A stretch of 21,377 nucleotides of DNA from CAYVAP01 sp964343195 (GTDB lineage Bacteria > Bacteroidota > Bacteroidia > J057): the NCBI GenBank assembly GCA_964343195.1, contig CAYFIR010000113.1, positions 1 to 21,377 on the forward strand. Direction: 5' to 3'. Below the pieces are notes generated by a model, which worked only from the letters and a program-made list of their open reading frames with translations, made no database searches and was not told where the DNA came from. Both the position numbers and the translations under genes were made by a program. Below, one piece after another: positions 8,396 through 15,345 of the stretch; within the stretch, counting starts at the first letter, position 1, and every line of letters starts with the position of its first letter.

Positions 8396-8638
8396 ATGGG
8401 CGCATTATCAAAGCTTCTTGTGGTTTTCTTGTTTGGCGGAATGGGCGTAGCCGCCTACACTGGCTCAGTCATGGGGTGGGGTCTCGGAGGTCTGAGAAAT
8501 CAGAAAACCGCCTCAGTCATAGAAGAAAACTGCCCCGATTATCGGCGTCAGCCCAACGGAGACTGTCTGGCGCGCACCTACCGCAGCTACTATCTGGTGC
8601 GTGGCATCAGAGGAGGTGGATTTGGCGGTGGCAAATAA
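8396..8638 (+). CDS. 80-residue membrane-anchored, Gly-tailed protein
   Basis: A small protein starting at ATG 8396, 26 bp after the DUF4178 membrane gene. A hydrophobic segment (about 6-28, LLVVFLFGGMGVAAYTGSV) could be a membrane anchor or uncleaved signal. A short polar part with two cysteines (Cys46 and Cys57, spaced CPDYRRQPNGDC) might form a disulfide if exported. The tail RGIRGGGFGGGK is glycine-rich. I do not recognise a family. Its reality is supported by tight spacing, the plausible membrane segment and uniform strand, rather than by homology. Its stop codon (8636-8638) lies inside the start region of the next gene, so translation of the two is probably coupled. Confidence 0.6.
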   Translation: MGALSKLLVVFLFGGMGVAAYTGSVMGWGLGGLRNQKTASVIEENCPDYRRQPNGDCLARTYRSYYLVRGIRGGGFGGGK

Positions 8639-9309
8639 TCCTTCTACTGCTATTCCTTCCCCTCTCCGGTGACGCACAGGGTTATCTGGGACAAAGGTGG
8701 ATTGTAGGAGTAGAAGGAAGCGGTAGCTTTAACCTCAATCAGTGGCTGGGCCGCACCTCAGCTCTTCGAGTTCAGTATCGGCTCGGAGGAAATCTCGAGT
8801 ATGTTTACTCCAAAAGAGTTTCCTGGGGACTAAGCATAGCCCCGTATCACATTCAGACCTTCTACCAGTATCAGAGTGGCTACGGCCTCTTGCAACTGCG
8901 GGGGCAACTATATGAACCCTCCCTGCGAATCTATACCTTCCTACGTCGGGGCAATATGGCGCCCCTCGGTGCTTACCAGCGCTTTTCTATTGTTGCCATC
9001 CGTAACCAGCTAACAGATCTGGATAACAACCTGTATCCAGACGAAAGGTCCTTTCTCGGCATCTACTATGACCTATCCCTGGGGTATGGCATTGGCTATC
9101 AAACCATTATCAAGGATCGAATCGTCATTGACGCCCGCTTGCAAGCAGGATGGCCACTAAACCTCAATCGCTATCGGCAGACCTCCGAGGTAGAACATTT
9201 TATCACAGATGCCATGACTGTTAGAATGAGAAGGTACCTGTTGCTCAATGCTCAGGTAAAAGTCGGTTGGCTACTCCCCTTCCGTAAAAACCGACTTTCG
9301 CAGAATTAG
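8620..9309 (+). CDS. Exported beta-rich (outer-membrane barrel-like) protein, unusual start
   Basis: About 229 residues if initiated at the ATT codon 8620. The early part, WRWQIILLLLFLPLSGDAQG, is a good signal peptide. The rest has alternating aromatic/polar strands (QRWIVGVEGSGSFNL, LRVQYRLGGNLEYVY, VSWGLSIAPYHIQ, YGIGYQTIIK, VIDARLQAGWPLNLN, LLLNAQVKVGWLLPF) that look like outer-membrane beta-barrel strands. No ATG, GTG or TTG occurs in frame near the signal peptide. The in-frame ATG at 8302 would prepend out-of-frame readings of the two upstream genes and is not believable. An AGGAGG at 8611-8616 precedes the ATT, and the 80-residue gene ends at 8638 inside this region. Options are initiation at ATT or ATA (8635), a frameshift from the upstream gene, or a sequence error. 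Confidence 0.62.
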   Translation: MWRWQIILLLLFLPLSGDAQGYLGQRWIVGVEGSGSFNLNQWLGRTSALRVQYRLGGNLEYVYSKRVSWGLSIAPYHIQTFYQYQSGYGLLQLRGQLYEPSLRIYTFLRRGNMAPLGAYQRFSIVAIRNQLTDLDNNLYPDERSFLGIYYDLSLGYGIGYQTIIKDRIVIDARLQAGWPLNLNRYRQTSEVEHFITDAMTVRMRRYLLLNAQVKVGWLLPFRKNRLSQN

Positions 9310-9336
9310 GAAATAAATTCTAAACCCCTCATTTCC

Positions 9337-9367
9337 TTGCCACTGGAAATTCAAGGGCATATATTTA
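9337..9367 (+). promoter_or_regulatory. Candidate promoter of the hyp cluster
   Basis: TTG at 9337-9339 and TATATTTA at 9360-9367 are 20 nt apart, near the Bacteroidota pattern TTG-N19-21-TAnnTTTG (last base differs). The region is AT-rich, with the palindrome TTTATATAAA at 9364-9373 and a short inverted repeat ATTTCC/GGAAAT at 9331-9350 around the upstream box. ATG of hypB is 24 nt downstream. The inverted repeat might be an operator, but this is speculative. Confidence 0.38.
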
Positions 9368-9391
9368 TATAAAGGATTCTACATATACTAT

Positions 9392-10111
9392 ATGATCGCC
9401 AAGTCAAATCGTTCAGCACGTGGAACCGTCCAGTGTGACAATACCACCATGCACCTGCTAAAGGCCAATGATTTTGTTGCCGAAAACATCCGACAGCGCA
9501 TGGCCAGCTCCAATATGCTCCTGATCAACCTGGTATCTTCACCAGGGAGCGGAAAAACCACGCTGTTACAGGAAACTGCCAAGCGATTAAATGGCCGAAT
9601 CAACATGAAAGTGCTGGTTGGAGACCTGGAGACCGAGCGGGATGCGGATCGACTGCGCGAAGCGGGAGTAGAAGCCCTACAAATTGTCACCGGAGGCATC
9701 TGCCACCTGGAAGCCCAGATGATCTGGCAGGGGATGGAGCAACTGAACATTGAGGGAACCGACCTGCTCGTCATCGAAAACGTCGGCAACCTCGTCTGTC
9801 CGGCGTCATTTGACCTGGGCGAAGACTTTCGCATCACCCTCATTGCCACCACCGAAGGCGACGACAAGCCCAAGAAATACCCCAAAATGTTCCTGACCAG
9901 CGACATGATGCTGGTGACCAAGTCTGATTTGCTGCCCTATTTGCCCTTCGAAGTCGAAAATGTGGTGCAGGATGCCCGAGACATCAACCATGAACTGGAA
10001 TACCTGACCATCAGCAGCCTGAATGGCGAAGGCCTGGATGAGTGGTGCGATTGGCTGGTGGAGAAGGTAGCCGAGAAGAAGAATTCCGAATTCGCAGTTC
10101 GTAATTCGTAA
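9392..10111 (+). CDS. hypB: Hydrogenase nickel-incorporation GTPase HypB
   Basis: 239 residues. G-domain motifs are SSPGSGKTT (49-57, Walker A), GDLETERDADRLR (77-89), ENVGN (129-133) and TKSDLLP (176-182, base recognition). The G-domain metal site is formed by Cys104-His105 in the segment GGICHLEAQM, with Cys136 in NLVCPASFDLGE. The protein inserts nickel into the hydrogenase large subunit, normally with HypA and SlyD, and GTP hydrolysis drives dimer changes. The N-terminal CxxCGC high-affinity nickel site and the His-rich stretch found in some HypB proteins are absent. The first 20 residues are poorly conserved in look, so Met20 (9449) is an alternative start. The last residues (NSEFAVRNS) and the stop are encoded by a dispersed repeat that continues downstream. 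First gene of the cluster; hypA is not adjacent. Confidence 0.95.
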   Translation: MIAKSNRSARGTVQCDNTTMHLLKANDFVAENIRQRMASSNMLLINLVSSPGSGKTTLLQETAKRLNGRINMKVLVGDLETERDADRLREAGVEALQIVTGGICHLEAQMIWQGMEQLNIEGTDLLVIENVGNLVCPASFDLGEDFRITLIATTEGDDKPKKYPKMFLTSDMMLVTKSDLLPYLPFEVENVVQDARDINHELEYLTISSLNGEGLDEWCDWLVEKVAEKKNSEFAVRNS

Positions 10112-10136
10112 TCACCCTGGTTTACGAATCACGAAT
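10096..10136 (+). repeat. TTCGTAA repeat/hairpin spanning the hypB stop codon
   Basis: ATTCGTAA at 10104-10111 and its exact complement TTACGAAT at 10122-10129 enclose a 10-nt loop. The arms extend outward with one or two mismatches (AGTTCGTA against CACGAATT). The hypB stop codon (10109-10111) is in the left arm. The surrounding 10080-10166 is built of overlapping GAATTC/TTCGTA words, the same words found after hypC and after the NHL gene. There is no T-tract, so a rho-independent terminator is not indicated; an RNA processing or attenuation structure between hypB and hypF is possible. Confidence 0.55.
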
Positions 10137-10166
10137 TCTCAATTTCGAATTCTAACCACGAATTCC

Positions 10167-12428
10167 ATGCCTACCTGGCTCATCAAAATAGAAGGCATCG
10201 TACAGGGGGTTGGGTTTCGCCCCAGGGTGTATCAACAGGCCCTCGACATGGGCATAGCGGGAGAAGTGAGCAATGGAACCGAAGGCCTGCGAGTCAGGTT
10301 CAACGCCGATGAAGTAACCGCCAAACAGTTTTACCAAACCCTCCTGCAAGCCCCGCCCTATCAAGCCGTCATCACGAGTAGCCAGCTACTACCAACTGAT
10401 AAACAGTTCTTTGAGAAATTTGAAATCGTTGAAAGTAAAGCTACCGGCAAGCGTCGGTTGCGACTGACTCCAGATTATGCGCTGTGCGATGATTGTCGGG
10501 TCGAGCTAAAGGAAGAAGGCAACCTCCGCCAGGACTACGCCTTCATCACCTGCACCCAATGCGGGCCGCGCTACTCGATCATCACGGACCTGCCGTATGA
10601 CCGCCCGTTTACGACCATGGCAGATTTTGCCATGTGTCCAGACTGCCAGCGGGAATACGGCGACCCCACAGATCGGCGCCACTTTTCCCAGACCAACTCC
10701 TGCCCTACTTGCGGCATTAGCCTCAAGTTCTATGATGCAGAGGGAACAGTCATGGAAGGGTTGGACGCCGCACCTATCATAAAAACAGTAGTCTCCCGAT
10801 GGAAAGCCGGGGAAATAATCGCCATCAAAGGCATAGGGGGCTACCTGCTGACTTGCGATGCCCGCTCTGAGCAGGCTGTCAAGACCTTGCGTGAGCGAAA
10901 ACAGCGGCCTTTCAAGCCACTGGCAGTGATGTATCCGAGCCTTGAGCATCTGAAAGGGTTTTCACTGAGCGACCCACAGCAGAAGGCCCTCACAAGTAGT
11001 GAAGCTCCCATCGTCCTGCTGCCGATGCCAGTCCCATCAGAGCTGGCACCTTCGGTGGCTCCGGAGCTTCGGGAATTGGGCGTCATGTTGCCCTATGCGC
11101 CTTTGTTTGAGCTACTGCTGGACAAGTGGCAGGGGCCCATCGTGGCCACAAGTGGCAACCTGAGCCATGCGCCCATTGCGCATCAGCCAGCAGAAGGCGA
11201 AGCCCTGCTCCACATTGCGGATGCGGTGCTGACTCACAACCGCCCCATAGCGGTACCCCAGGACGACAGCGTAGTGCGGTTCACGCCCGGGAGCCATCAG
11301 CGCATCCTGCTGCGGCGTTCGCGCGGCATCGCCCCGAACTATTTTCCGCAGCAGCCACAGGCTGCACGGCACCTCTTCGCTACCGGAGCCGACCTGAAAG
11401 CCTGCGTGGGACTTTGGCACGAAGACCAACTCTATCTGAGCCAGTACCTGGGGGACCTCACTCACTATGACGTGCAGGTCAATTACGGCCGAACCGCACA
11501 GCACCTGATGGAAGTAGTCCATGCCAGGCCAACCACCGTGCTCCATGACCTGCACACGGGCTATCACAGCACGCGACTTGCCAAAGAGTGGGCCGCGACA
11601 CGCTCCGTCGAGACGCAGGGATGCCAGCACCATGAAGCACATTTTGCAGCCGTGCTGGGAGAACATGACCTACTGGAAGCCCAGGGACCAATTTTAGGGG
11701 TGATCTGGGACGGAACGGGCTACGGCCATGACGGGCAGATCTGGGGAGGAGAATTCTTTCGCTTTGAGGCAAAGGAGATGAGACGGGTGGCCCAGTTGGC
11801 ATACTTCCCCATCATCGCGGGCGACCGGATGGCGCGGGAGCCTCGCTTATCGGCCCTGTCGATTTTGCCGGGAGAAACCGCCCTGCAAGCGCGCTTTACG
11901 GCGATGGAAGCCCAGTTGTACCAGCGTCTGATCGAAAAAGCCAACCTGCACACCAGCAGCATGGGCCGCCTGTTTGATGCGGTGGCTTCGGTACTGGACA
12001 TCCGGCAGCAACAGACCTACGAGGGCGAAGCAGCCATGATCCTCGAAGCTCAGGCCGCAGCCTTTCTCCAGACAGGAAAAACGGAGGCGTATGAATTGGC
12101 TTTTCCGGCCTTTGCCCCACAGCAATTGCTCTGCCTCATCCTCGAGGATAGGCAACAGGGAAAAAGTAGGAGAGAAATTGCCGCGAGGTTCCACCTGACG
12201 CTCGTCGCCTGGGTCGCGTCGGTCGCCAGGCAGCAACAAACCCGACGAATCGCCTTCAGTGGCGGCGTATTTCAGAATGCCCTGCTGGTAGACCTGCTGA
12301 TCGAAGGGCTGGGTAGCGGGTATCAGCTTTACTTTCACCAACAACACTCTCCCAATGATGAAAATATTGCCTTCGGGCAGATGATGTTATATGCGATGAG
12401 AAGCGAGAATTCAGACTGGAAAGCGTAA
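10167..12428 (+). CDS. hypF: Carbamoyltransferase HypF (hydrogenase maturation)
   Basis: 753 residues, full length for the family. Domains in order: acylphosphatase (1-90) with VQGVGFRPR and catalytic Arg18 and Asn36; two HypF zinc fingers with Cys107/110/129/132 and Cys157/160/179/182; a YrdC-like domain (about 197-385) with IAIKGIGGYLLTCDA and RKQRPFKPLAVM; and a Kae1/TobZ-like carbamoyltransferase domain (about 395-750) with ATGADLKACVGL, the metal-binding HHEAH motif, WDGTGYGHDGQIWGGEFF and FSGGVFQNALL. It converts carbamoyl phosphate to carbamoyl-AMP and passes the carbamoyl group to the C-terminal Cys of HypE, starting cyanide ligand synthesis. It begins 55 bp after hypB. The last residues (RSENSDWKA) are encoded by a repeat word also present downstream of hypE. 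Confidence 0.97.
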   Translation: MPTWLIKIEGIVQGVGFRPRVYQQALDMGIAGEVSNGTEGLRVRFNADEVTAKQFYQTLLQAPPYQAVITSSQLLPTDKQFFEKFEIVESKATGKRRLRLTPDYALCDDCRVELKEEGNLRQDYAFITCTQCGPRYSIITDLPYDRPFTTMADFAMCPDCQREYGDPTDRRHFSQTNSCPTCGISLKFYDAEGTVMEGLDAAPIIKTVVSRWKAGEIIAIKGIGGYLLTCDARSEQAVKTLRERKQRPFKPLAVMYPSLEHLKGFSLSDPQQKALTSSEAPIVLLPMPVPSELAPSVAPELRELGVMLPYAPLFELLLDKWQGPIVATSGNLSHAPIAHQPAEGEALLHIADAVLTHNRPIAVPQDDSVVRFTPGSHQRILLRRSRGIAPNYFPQQPQAARHLFATGADLKACVGLWHEDQLYLSQYLGDLTHYDVQVNYGRTAQHLMEVVHARPTTVLHDLHTGYHSTRLAKEWAATRSVETQGCQHHEAHFAAVLGEHDLLEAQGPILGVIWDGTGYGHDGQIWGGEFFRFEAKEMRRVAQLAYFPIIAGDRMAREPRLSALSILPGETALQARFTAMEAQLYQRLIEKANLHTSSMGRLFDAVASVLDIRQQQTYEGEAAMILEAQAAAFLQTGKTEAYELAFPAFAPQQLLCLILEDRQQGKSRREIAARFHLTLVAWVASVARQQQTRRIAFSGGVFQNALLVDLLIEGLGSGYQLYFHQQHSPNDENIAFGQMMLYAMRSENSDWKA

Positions 12429-12444
12429 TTCTTCTCTGACTTCT
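12398..12444 (+). repeat. GAGAAGCGAGA...TCTGACTTCT repeat spanning the hypF stop codon
   Basis: GAGAAGCGAGA (12398-12408), CTGGAAA and TCTGACTTCT (12435-12444) occur in the same order as in the hypE-NHL gap (15220-15259). GAGAAG and CTTCTC (12431-12436) can pair, placing the hypF stop (12426-12428) in the loop. It is followed by a long pyrimidine-rich leader (12441-12490) before hypC. Confidence 0.5.
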
Positions 12445-12504
12445 TTTCTTCCTGAATCCTTCCTTTTTCAATCTTCCTTTTCCACCCTTAACCCCATAAA
12501 AAAC

Positions 12505-12801
12505 ATGTGTCTCGCCATCCCCGGAAAAATCGAATCGATAGAAGCCAAATTTGACGGACTGGTCCGCATGGCCCAGGTGTCATTTGGGGGCATCATGAAA
12601 GAAGCCTCCCTCGAAATGGTTCCACAAGCCAAAGAGGGTGATTACGTCCTTGTCCACGTAGGCGTCGCCATCAGTGTCGTCAACGAAGAAGAAGCCAAGA
12701 AGACCTTCAGCTACCTCGCCCAAATCGGTGAACTGGAAGAGCTGGAAGGCGATCTCAACGACCACCTCCCGGATAAGAGTGTGTATGAGAAGAATTCGTA
12801 G
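12505..12801 (+). CDS. hypC: Hydrogenase maturation chaperone HypC
   Basis: 98 residues, a little longer than many HypC proteins. It begins MCLAIPGKI, the family hallmark: after Met removal the conserved Cys2 becomes N-terminal and binds the iron precursor together with HypD. The following beta-barrel (VRMAQVSFGG, GDYVLVHVGVAISVVNEEEA) matches the HypC/HupF fold. The protein carries Fe(CN)2CO to the hydrogenase large-subunit precursor. It lies 76 bp after hypF behind a pyrimidine-rich leader. The last residues (EKNS) and the TAG stop are formed by GAATTCGTAG, the start of a dispersed repeat that fills the gap to hypD. Confidence 0.95.
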   Translation: MCLAIPGKIESIEAKFDGLVRMAQVSFGGIMKEASLEMVPQAKEGDYVLVHVGVAISVVNEEEAKKTFSYLAQIGELEELEGDLNDHLPDKSVYEKNS

Positions 12802-12960
12802 TTCGTAGTTTCCCGCTTCGCGGGATTTCGCTGCGCTCAACGTGGTGAAAAGTTCGTAGTTCGTAGCTGGGTACTTACCTGAGGCCCAATGGGTTACAAC
12901 CATTTCACCCTATTCCACCCCGCCCATATTTCCCTTATACACCCTATACACCTCCATACC
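12790..12960 (+). repeat. Composite intergenic repeat between hypC and hypD
   Basis: This 190-bp gap is made of repeat words. GAATTCGTAGTTCGTAG (12792-12808) overlaps the hypC stop, and TCCCGC-ttc-GCGGGA (12811-12825) is a perfect hairpin. TTCGTAGTTCGTAG recurs at 12853-12866. From there to about 12952 the sequence aligns by eye with 16441-16553 downstream of the NHL gene: both share TGGGTAC, ATGGGTTA/TTGGGTTA, ATTTC, CATATTTCCCTTATAC or a close form, and CCCTATACAC. The C-rich end lies about 40 nt before the hypD ATG. Confidence 0.6.
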
Positions 12961-12991
12961 TCCATACCTTCATCCCCCTCCACTCCTCCTT

Positions 12992-14104
12992 ATGAAATAC
13001 CTATCCGAATACCGAGATCCAGATCTGGCCAACCAGTACCTGGAAGAGATAAAAAAGACCGTCACGCGGCCCTGGTCGATTATGGAAGTCTGTGGGGGTC
13101 AGACCCACAGCCTGGTCAAGCATGGCATCGTCAACGTGCTGCCCGATGAGATCACCATGATCCACGGTCCAGGCTGTCCGGTATGCGTGACGCCACTGGA
13201 GTTGATTGATCAGGCGGTTTACCTGGCGGAAAAAGAAAATGTCATCCTCTGTTCCTACGGAGACATGCTGCGCGTGCCAGGAAGCCATAAAAGCCTGCTG
13301 GAAGCCAAAGCCCAGGGGGCCGATATCCGCATTTTGTATTCTCCCCTGGAAGCAGTCAACCTTGCAGAACAAAATCCCGAGAGGGAAGTGGTTTTCTTCG
13401 CCGTAGGCTTTGAGACCACTGCTCCCGCCAATGGCCTCTCGGTGGTTCACGCCCAGCGACGCGGCATATCCAATTACTCCATTCTCACCTCACACGTGCT
13501 GGTGCCACCGGCCATGGAGGCGGTGATCAATGACCCCGAAAGCCACATCGACGCCTTTTTAGGGGCGGGCCACGTCTGCACCATCATGGGCATCGAGGAA
13601 TACGGCCCCATCGTCGAAAAGTACAACATCCCCATCGTGATCACGGGATTTGAGCCAGTGGACATGCTTCACGGCATCCTGATGGCGGTGCGTCAGTTGG
13701 AAAGAGGCGAAGCCAAACTCGAAAACCAGTATAGCCGGGTGGTGAGGCCAGAGGGAAATCCCGCAGCGATCAACACCATCCACGAAGTATTCCGGGTGGA
13801 TGACCGTGCCTGGCGCGGCATCGGGGTGATCCCTCAAAGCGGGTATGAGCTACAGCCAGCCTTTCAGCAATTTGACGCGAAATCAAAGTTCCAGATCGAC
13901 ATCGAAGCCGTCGATGAGCCGAGCGAATGCATGGCTGGACAGGTGCTAAAAGGCATCATCAAACCCCATGAATGTCCCGAGTTTGGCAAGCGCTGTACCC
14001 CTCGCAATCCGCTGGGCGCGCCAATGGTCAGCTCTGAAGGAGCCTGCGCCGCTTACTACAATTTCTCCAACGTCCTCGATTCTCTGGAAAAAGCAACCTC
14101 ATGA
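12992..14104 (+). CDS. hypD: Hydrogenase Fe(CN)2CO assembly protein HypD
   Basis: 370 residues, typical length. Redox and iron-binding motifs are intact: EVCGGQTHS (32-40, with Cys34), HGPGCPVCVTP (58-68, with Cys62 and Cys65), and GFETTAPA. The C-terminal region supplies the cysteines for the [4Fe-4S] cluster (Cys313, Cys328, Cys335, Cys352; PxCxxGxRC-like around 328-335 and SSEGAC at the end). HypD is the scaffold on which, with HypC, iron receives cyanide from HypE and carbon monoxide. Its TGA stop overlaps the hypE ATG by four bases (ATGA at 14101-14104), so translation is coupled, consistent with the HypCD-HypE complex. Confidence 0.97.
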   Translation: MKYLSEYRDPDLANQYLEEIKKTVTRPWSIMEVCGGQTHSLVKHGIVNVLPDEITMIHGPGCPVCVTPLELIDQAVYLAEKENVILCSYGDMLRVPGSHKSLLEAKAQGADIRILYSPLEAVNLAEQNPEREVVFFAVGFETTAPANGLSVVHAQRRGISNYSILTSHVLVPPAMEAVINDPESHIDAFLGAGHVCTIMGIEEYGPIVEKYNIPIVITGFEPVDMLHGILMAVRQLERGEAKLENQYSRVVRPEGNPAAINTIHEVFRVDDRAWRGIGVIPQSGYELQPAFQQFDAKSKFQIDIEAVDEPSECMAGQVLKGIIKPHECPEFGKRCTPRNPLGAPMVSSEGACAAYYNFSNVLDSLEKATS

Positions 14105-15159
14105 GCGATTCTCCCATACGCATGAACCTCAGCTGTCCCATGCCCAAGCTGGACTTTGACGTCATCACACTGGGGCATGGCAGCGGTGGCCAACTGACCA
14201 ATCAGTTGCTGGACAAGGTCATTTTCGAAGTCCTGCACAATCCGCTGCTCGATCCCCGCCACGATGCAGCCACGTTTTCAATCGACGGCCCGATGGCCTT
14301 TTCGACCGACAGCTTTGTGATTTCGCCAGTGTTCTTTCCCGGAGGCAACATCGGGGAACTGGCGATCAACGGCACCGTCAATGATCTGGCCATGGGAGGC
14401 GCGGTTCCCAGGTACCTTTCACTGGCCTTCATCATTGAGGAAGGGCTGCGCATGGAGGAGTTTTGGGAAATTCTCCAATCCATCAAAAAAGCTGCTGACG
14501 ATGCCGGGGTAAGTATTGTCACCGGAGACACAAAGGTCGTCGAACGCGGCAAGGGGGACAAAATTTTCATCAATACCACGGGCATCGGGGCGGTGCATGC
14601 TTCGGCCAATATCGGTACCCAACGCATTGCTCCGGGCGATCGGGTGCTCCTGAGCGGACCGATCGCCACGCATGGCATCGCCATCATGTCGCAGCGGGAG
14701 GGGTTGCAGTTTGGGACCACGCTGGAAAGCGATACACAGCCGCTGCACCGGGCTACGCTGGGTTTACTTGATGAATTTGGCGACGAGGTCAAATTTCTGC
14801 GCGACCCGACCCGGGGCGGAGTAGCCGCCAGCCTGAACGAAGCCGCCCGAGACTGCCGTCTGGGAATTGACCTGACGGATCGGCACATTCCCATGCTGGA
14901 AGAAGTGCGAGGCGGCTGCGAATTGCTGGGCCTTGATCCGCTCTATGTGGCCAATGAAGGCGTATTCCTCGCCATCGTAGCGCCGGATAGAGCGGAAGAA
15001 ATGGTAACCAGGCTCCGCCAAATGCCCGGATTTGAGCAGGCCACCCTTGTGGGAGAAGTAGTGGAAGAACATCCGGGACAGGTCATCCTGCACAGTGGCA
15101 TCGGCGGCAAGCGGGTGGTACACATGATGGTGGGAGAGCAATTGCCGAGGATATGCTGA
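14101..15159 (+). CDS. hypE: Carbamoyl dehydratase HypE
   Basis: 352 residues from the ATG overlapping the hypD stop; Met8 and Met14 are possible alternatives. PurM/ThiL-like fold: ITLGHGSGGQLTNQLL near the N-terminus, FSTDSFVISPVFFPGGNIGELAINGTVNDLAM as the ATP-binding and dimer region, IVTGDTKVVERG, and DPTRGGVAASLNE. The C-terminus is PRIC, with Cys352 as the thiocarbamate/thiocyanate carrier residue. The enzyme dehydrates the S-carbamoyl group with ATP to S-cyanide and donates it to the HypCD iron. All key parts are present. The next gene starts 186 bp downstream, across a hairpin-rich repeat region. Confidence 0.97.
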   Translation: MSDSPIRMNLSCPMPKLDFDVITLGHGSGGQLTNQLLDKVIFEVLHNPLLDPRHDAATFSIDGPMAFSTDSFVISPVFFPGGNIGELAINGTVNDLAMGGAVPRYLSLAFIIEEGLRMEEFWEILQSIKKAADDAGVSIVTGDTKVVERGKGDKIFINTTGIGAVHASANIGTQRIAPGDRVLLSGPIATHGIAIMSQREGLQFGTTLESDTQPLHRATLGLLDEFGDEVKFLRDPTRGGVAASLNEAARDCRLGIDLTDRHIPMLEEVRGGCELLGLDPLYVANEGVFLAIVAPDRAEEMVTRLRQMPGFEQATLVGEVVEEHPGQVILHSGIGGKRVVHMMVGEQLPRIC

Positions 15160-15174
15160 GAGGAGACCGCTGCG

Positions 15175-15345
15175 CTGCGAGAAGTCAGAACGTCCAGGCG
15201 CTCACCGCGCCTGAACTGCGAGAAGCGAGACTGGAAAAAGCAGCTCTTCTCTGACTTCTGACAGTTCCGGTCAGTGAGCTTGCCGAACTGATCGGAACGA
15301 TCTGACCTCCGACTTCTCTTTTCTCCTCCTTCTGACTTCTTTTTT
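15175..15345 (+). repeat. Hairpin-rich repeat region between hypE and the NHL gene
   Basis: AGAAGTCAGA at 15180-15189 has exact inverse copies TCTGACTTCT at 15250-15259 and 15331-15340. Inside are two further hairpins: CAGGCGC-5 nt-GCGCCTG (15195-15213), and an 11-bp stem with one G:T pair, GTTCCGGTCAG with CTGATCGGAAC (15264-15274 and 15288-15298). The block 15220-15259 resembles the repeat at the hypF end. The last 45 bases before the NHL start are almost all pyrimidine. Confidence 0.6.

Noticed and set aside
8302..8619. ATG-initiated N-terminal extension of the exported barrel-like protein
   Set aside because: It would read the 3' end of the DUF4178 membrane gene and the whole 80-residue gene in another frame; the composition is non-protein-like and the signal peptide would be internal.
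12811..12825. TCCCGC-ttc-GCGGGA hairpin as a rho-independent terminator after hypC
   Set aside because: No T-tract follows on either strand, and the cluster appears to continue as one unit; treated as part of the repeat.
14202..14894. 230-codon minus-strand frame opposite hypE
   Set aside because: Ser/Pro/Arg-rich shadow of the highly conserved hypE coding strand.
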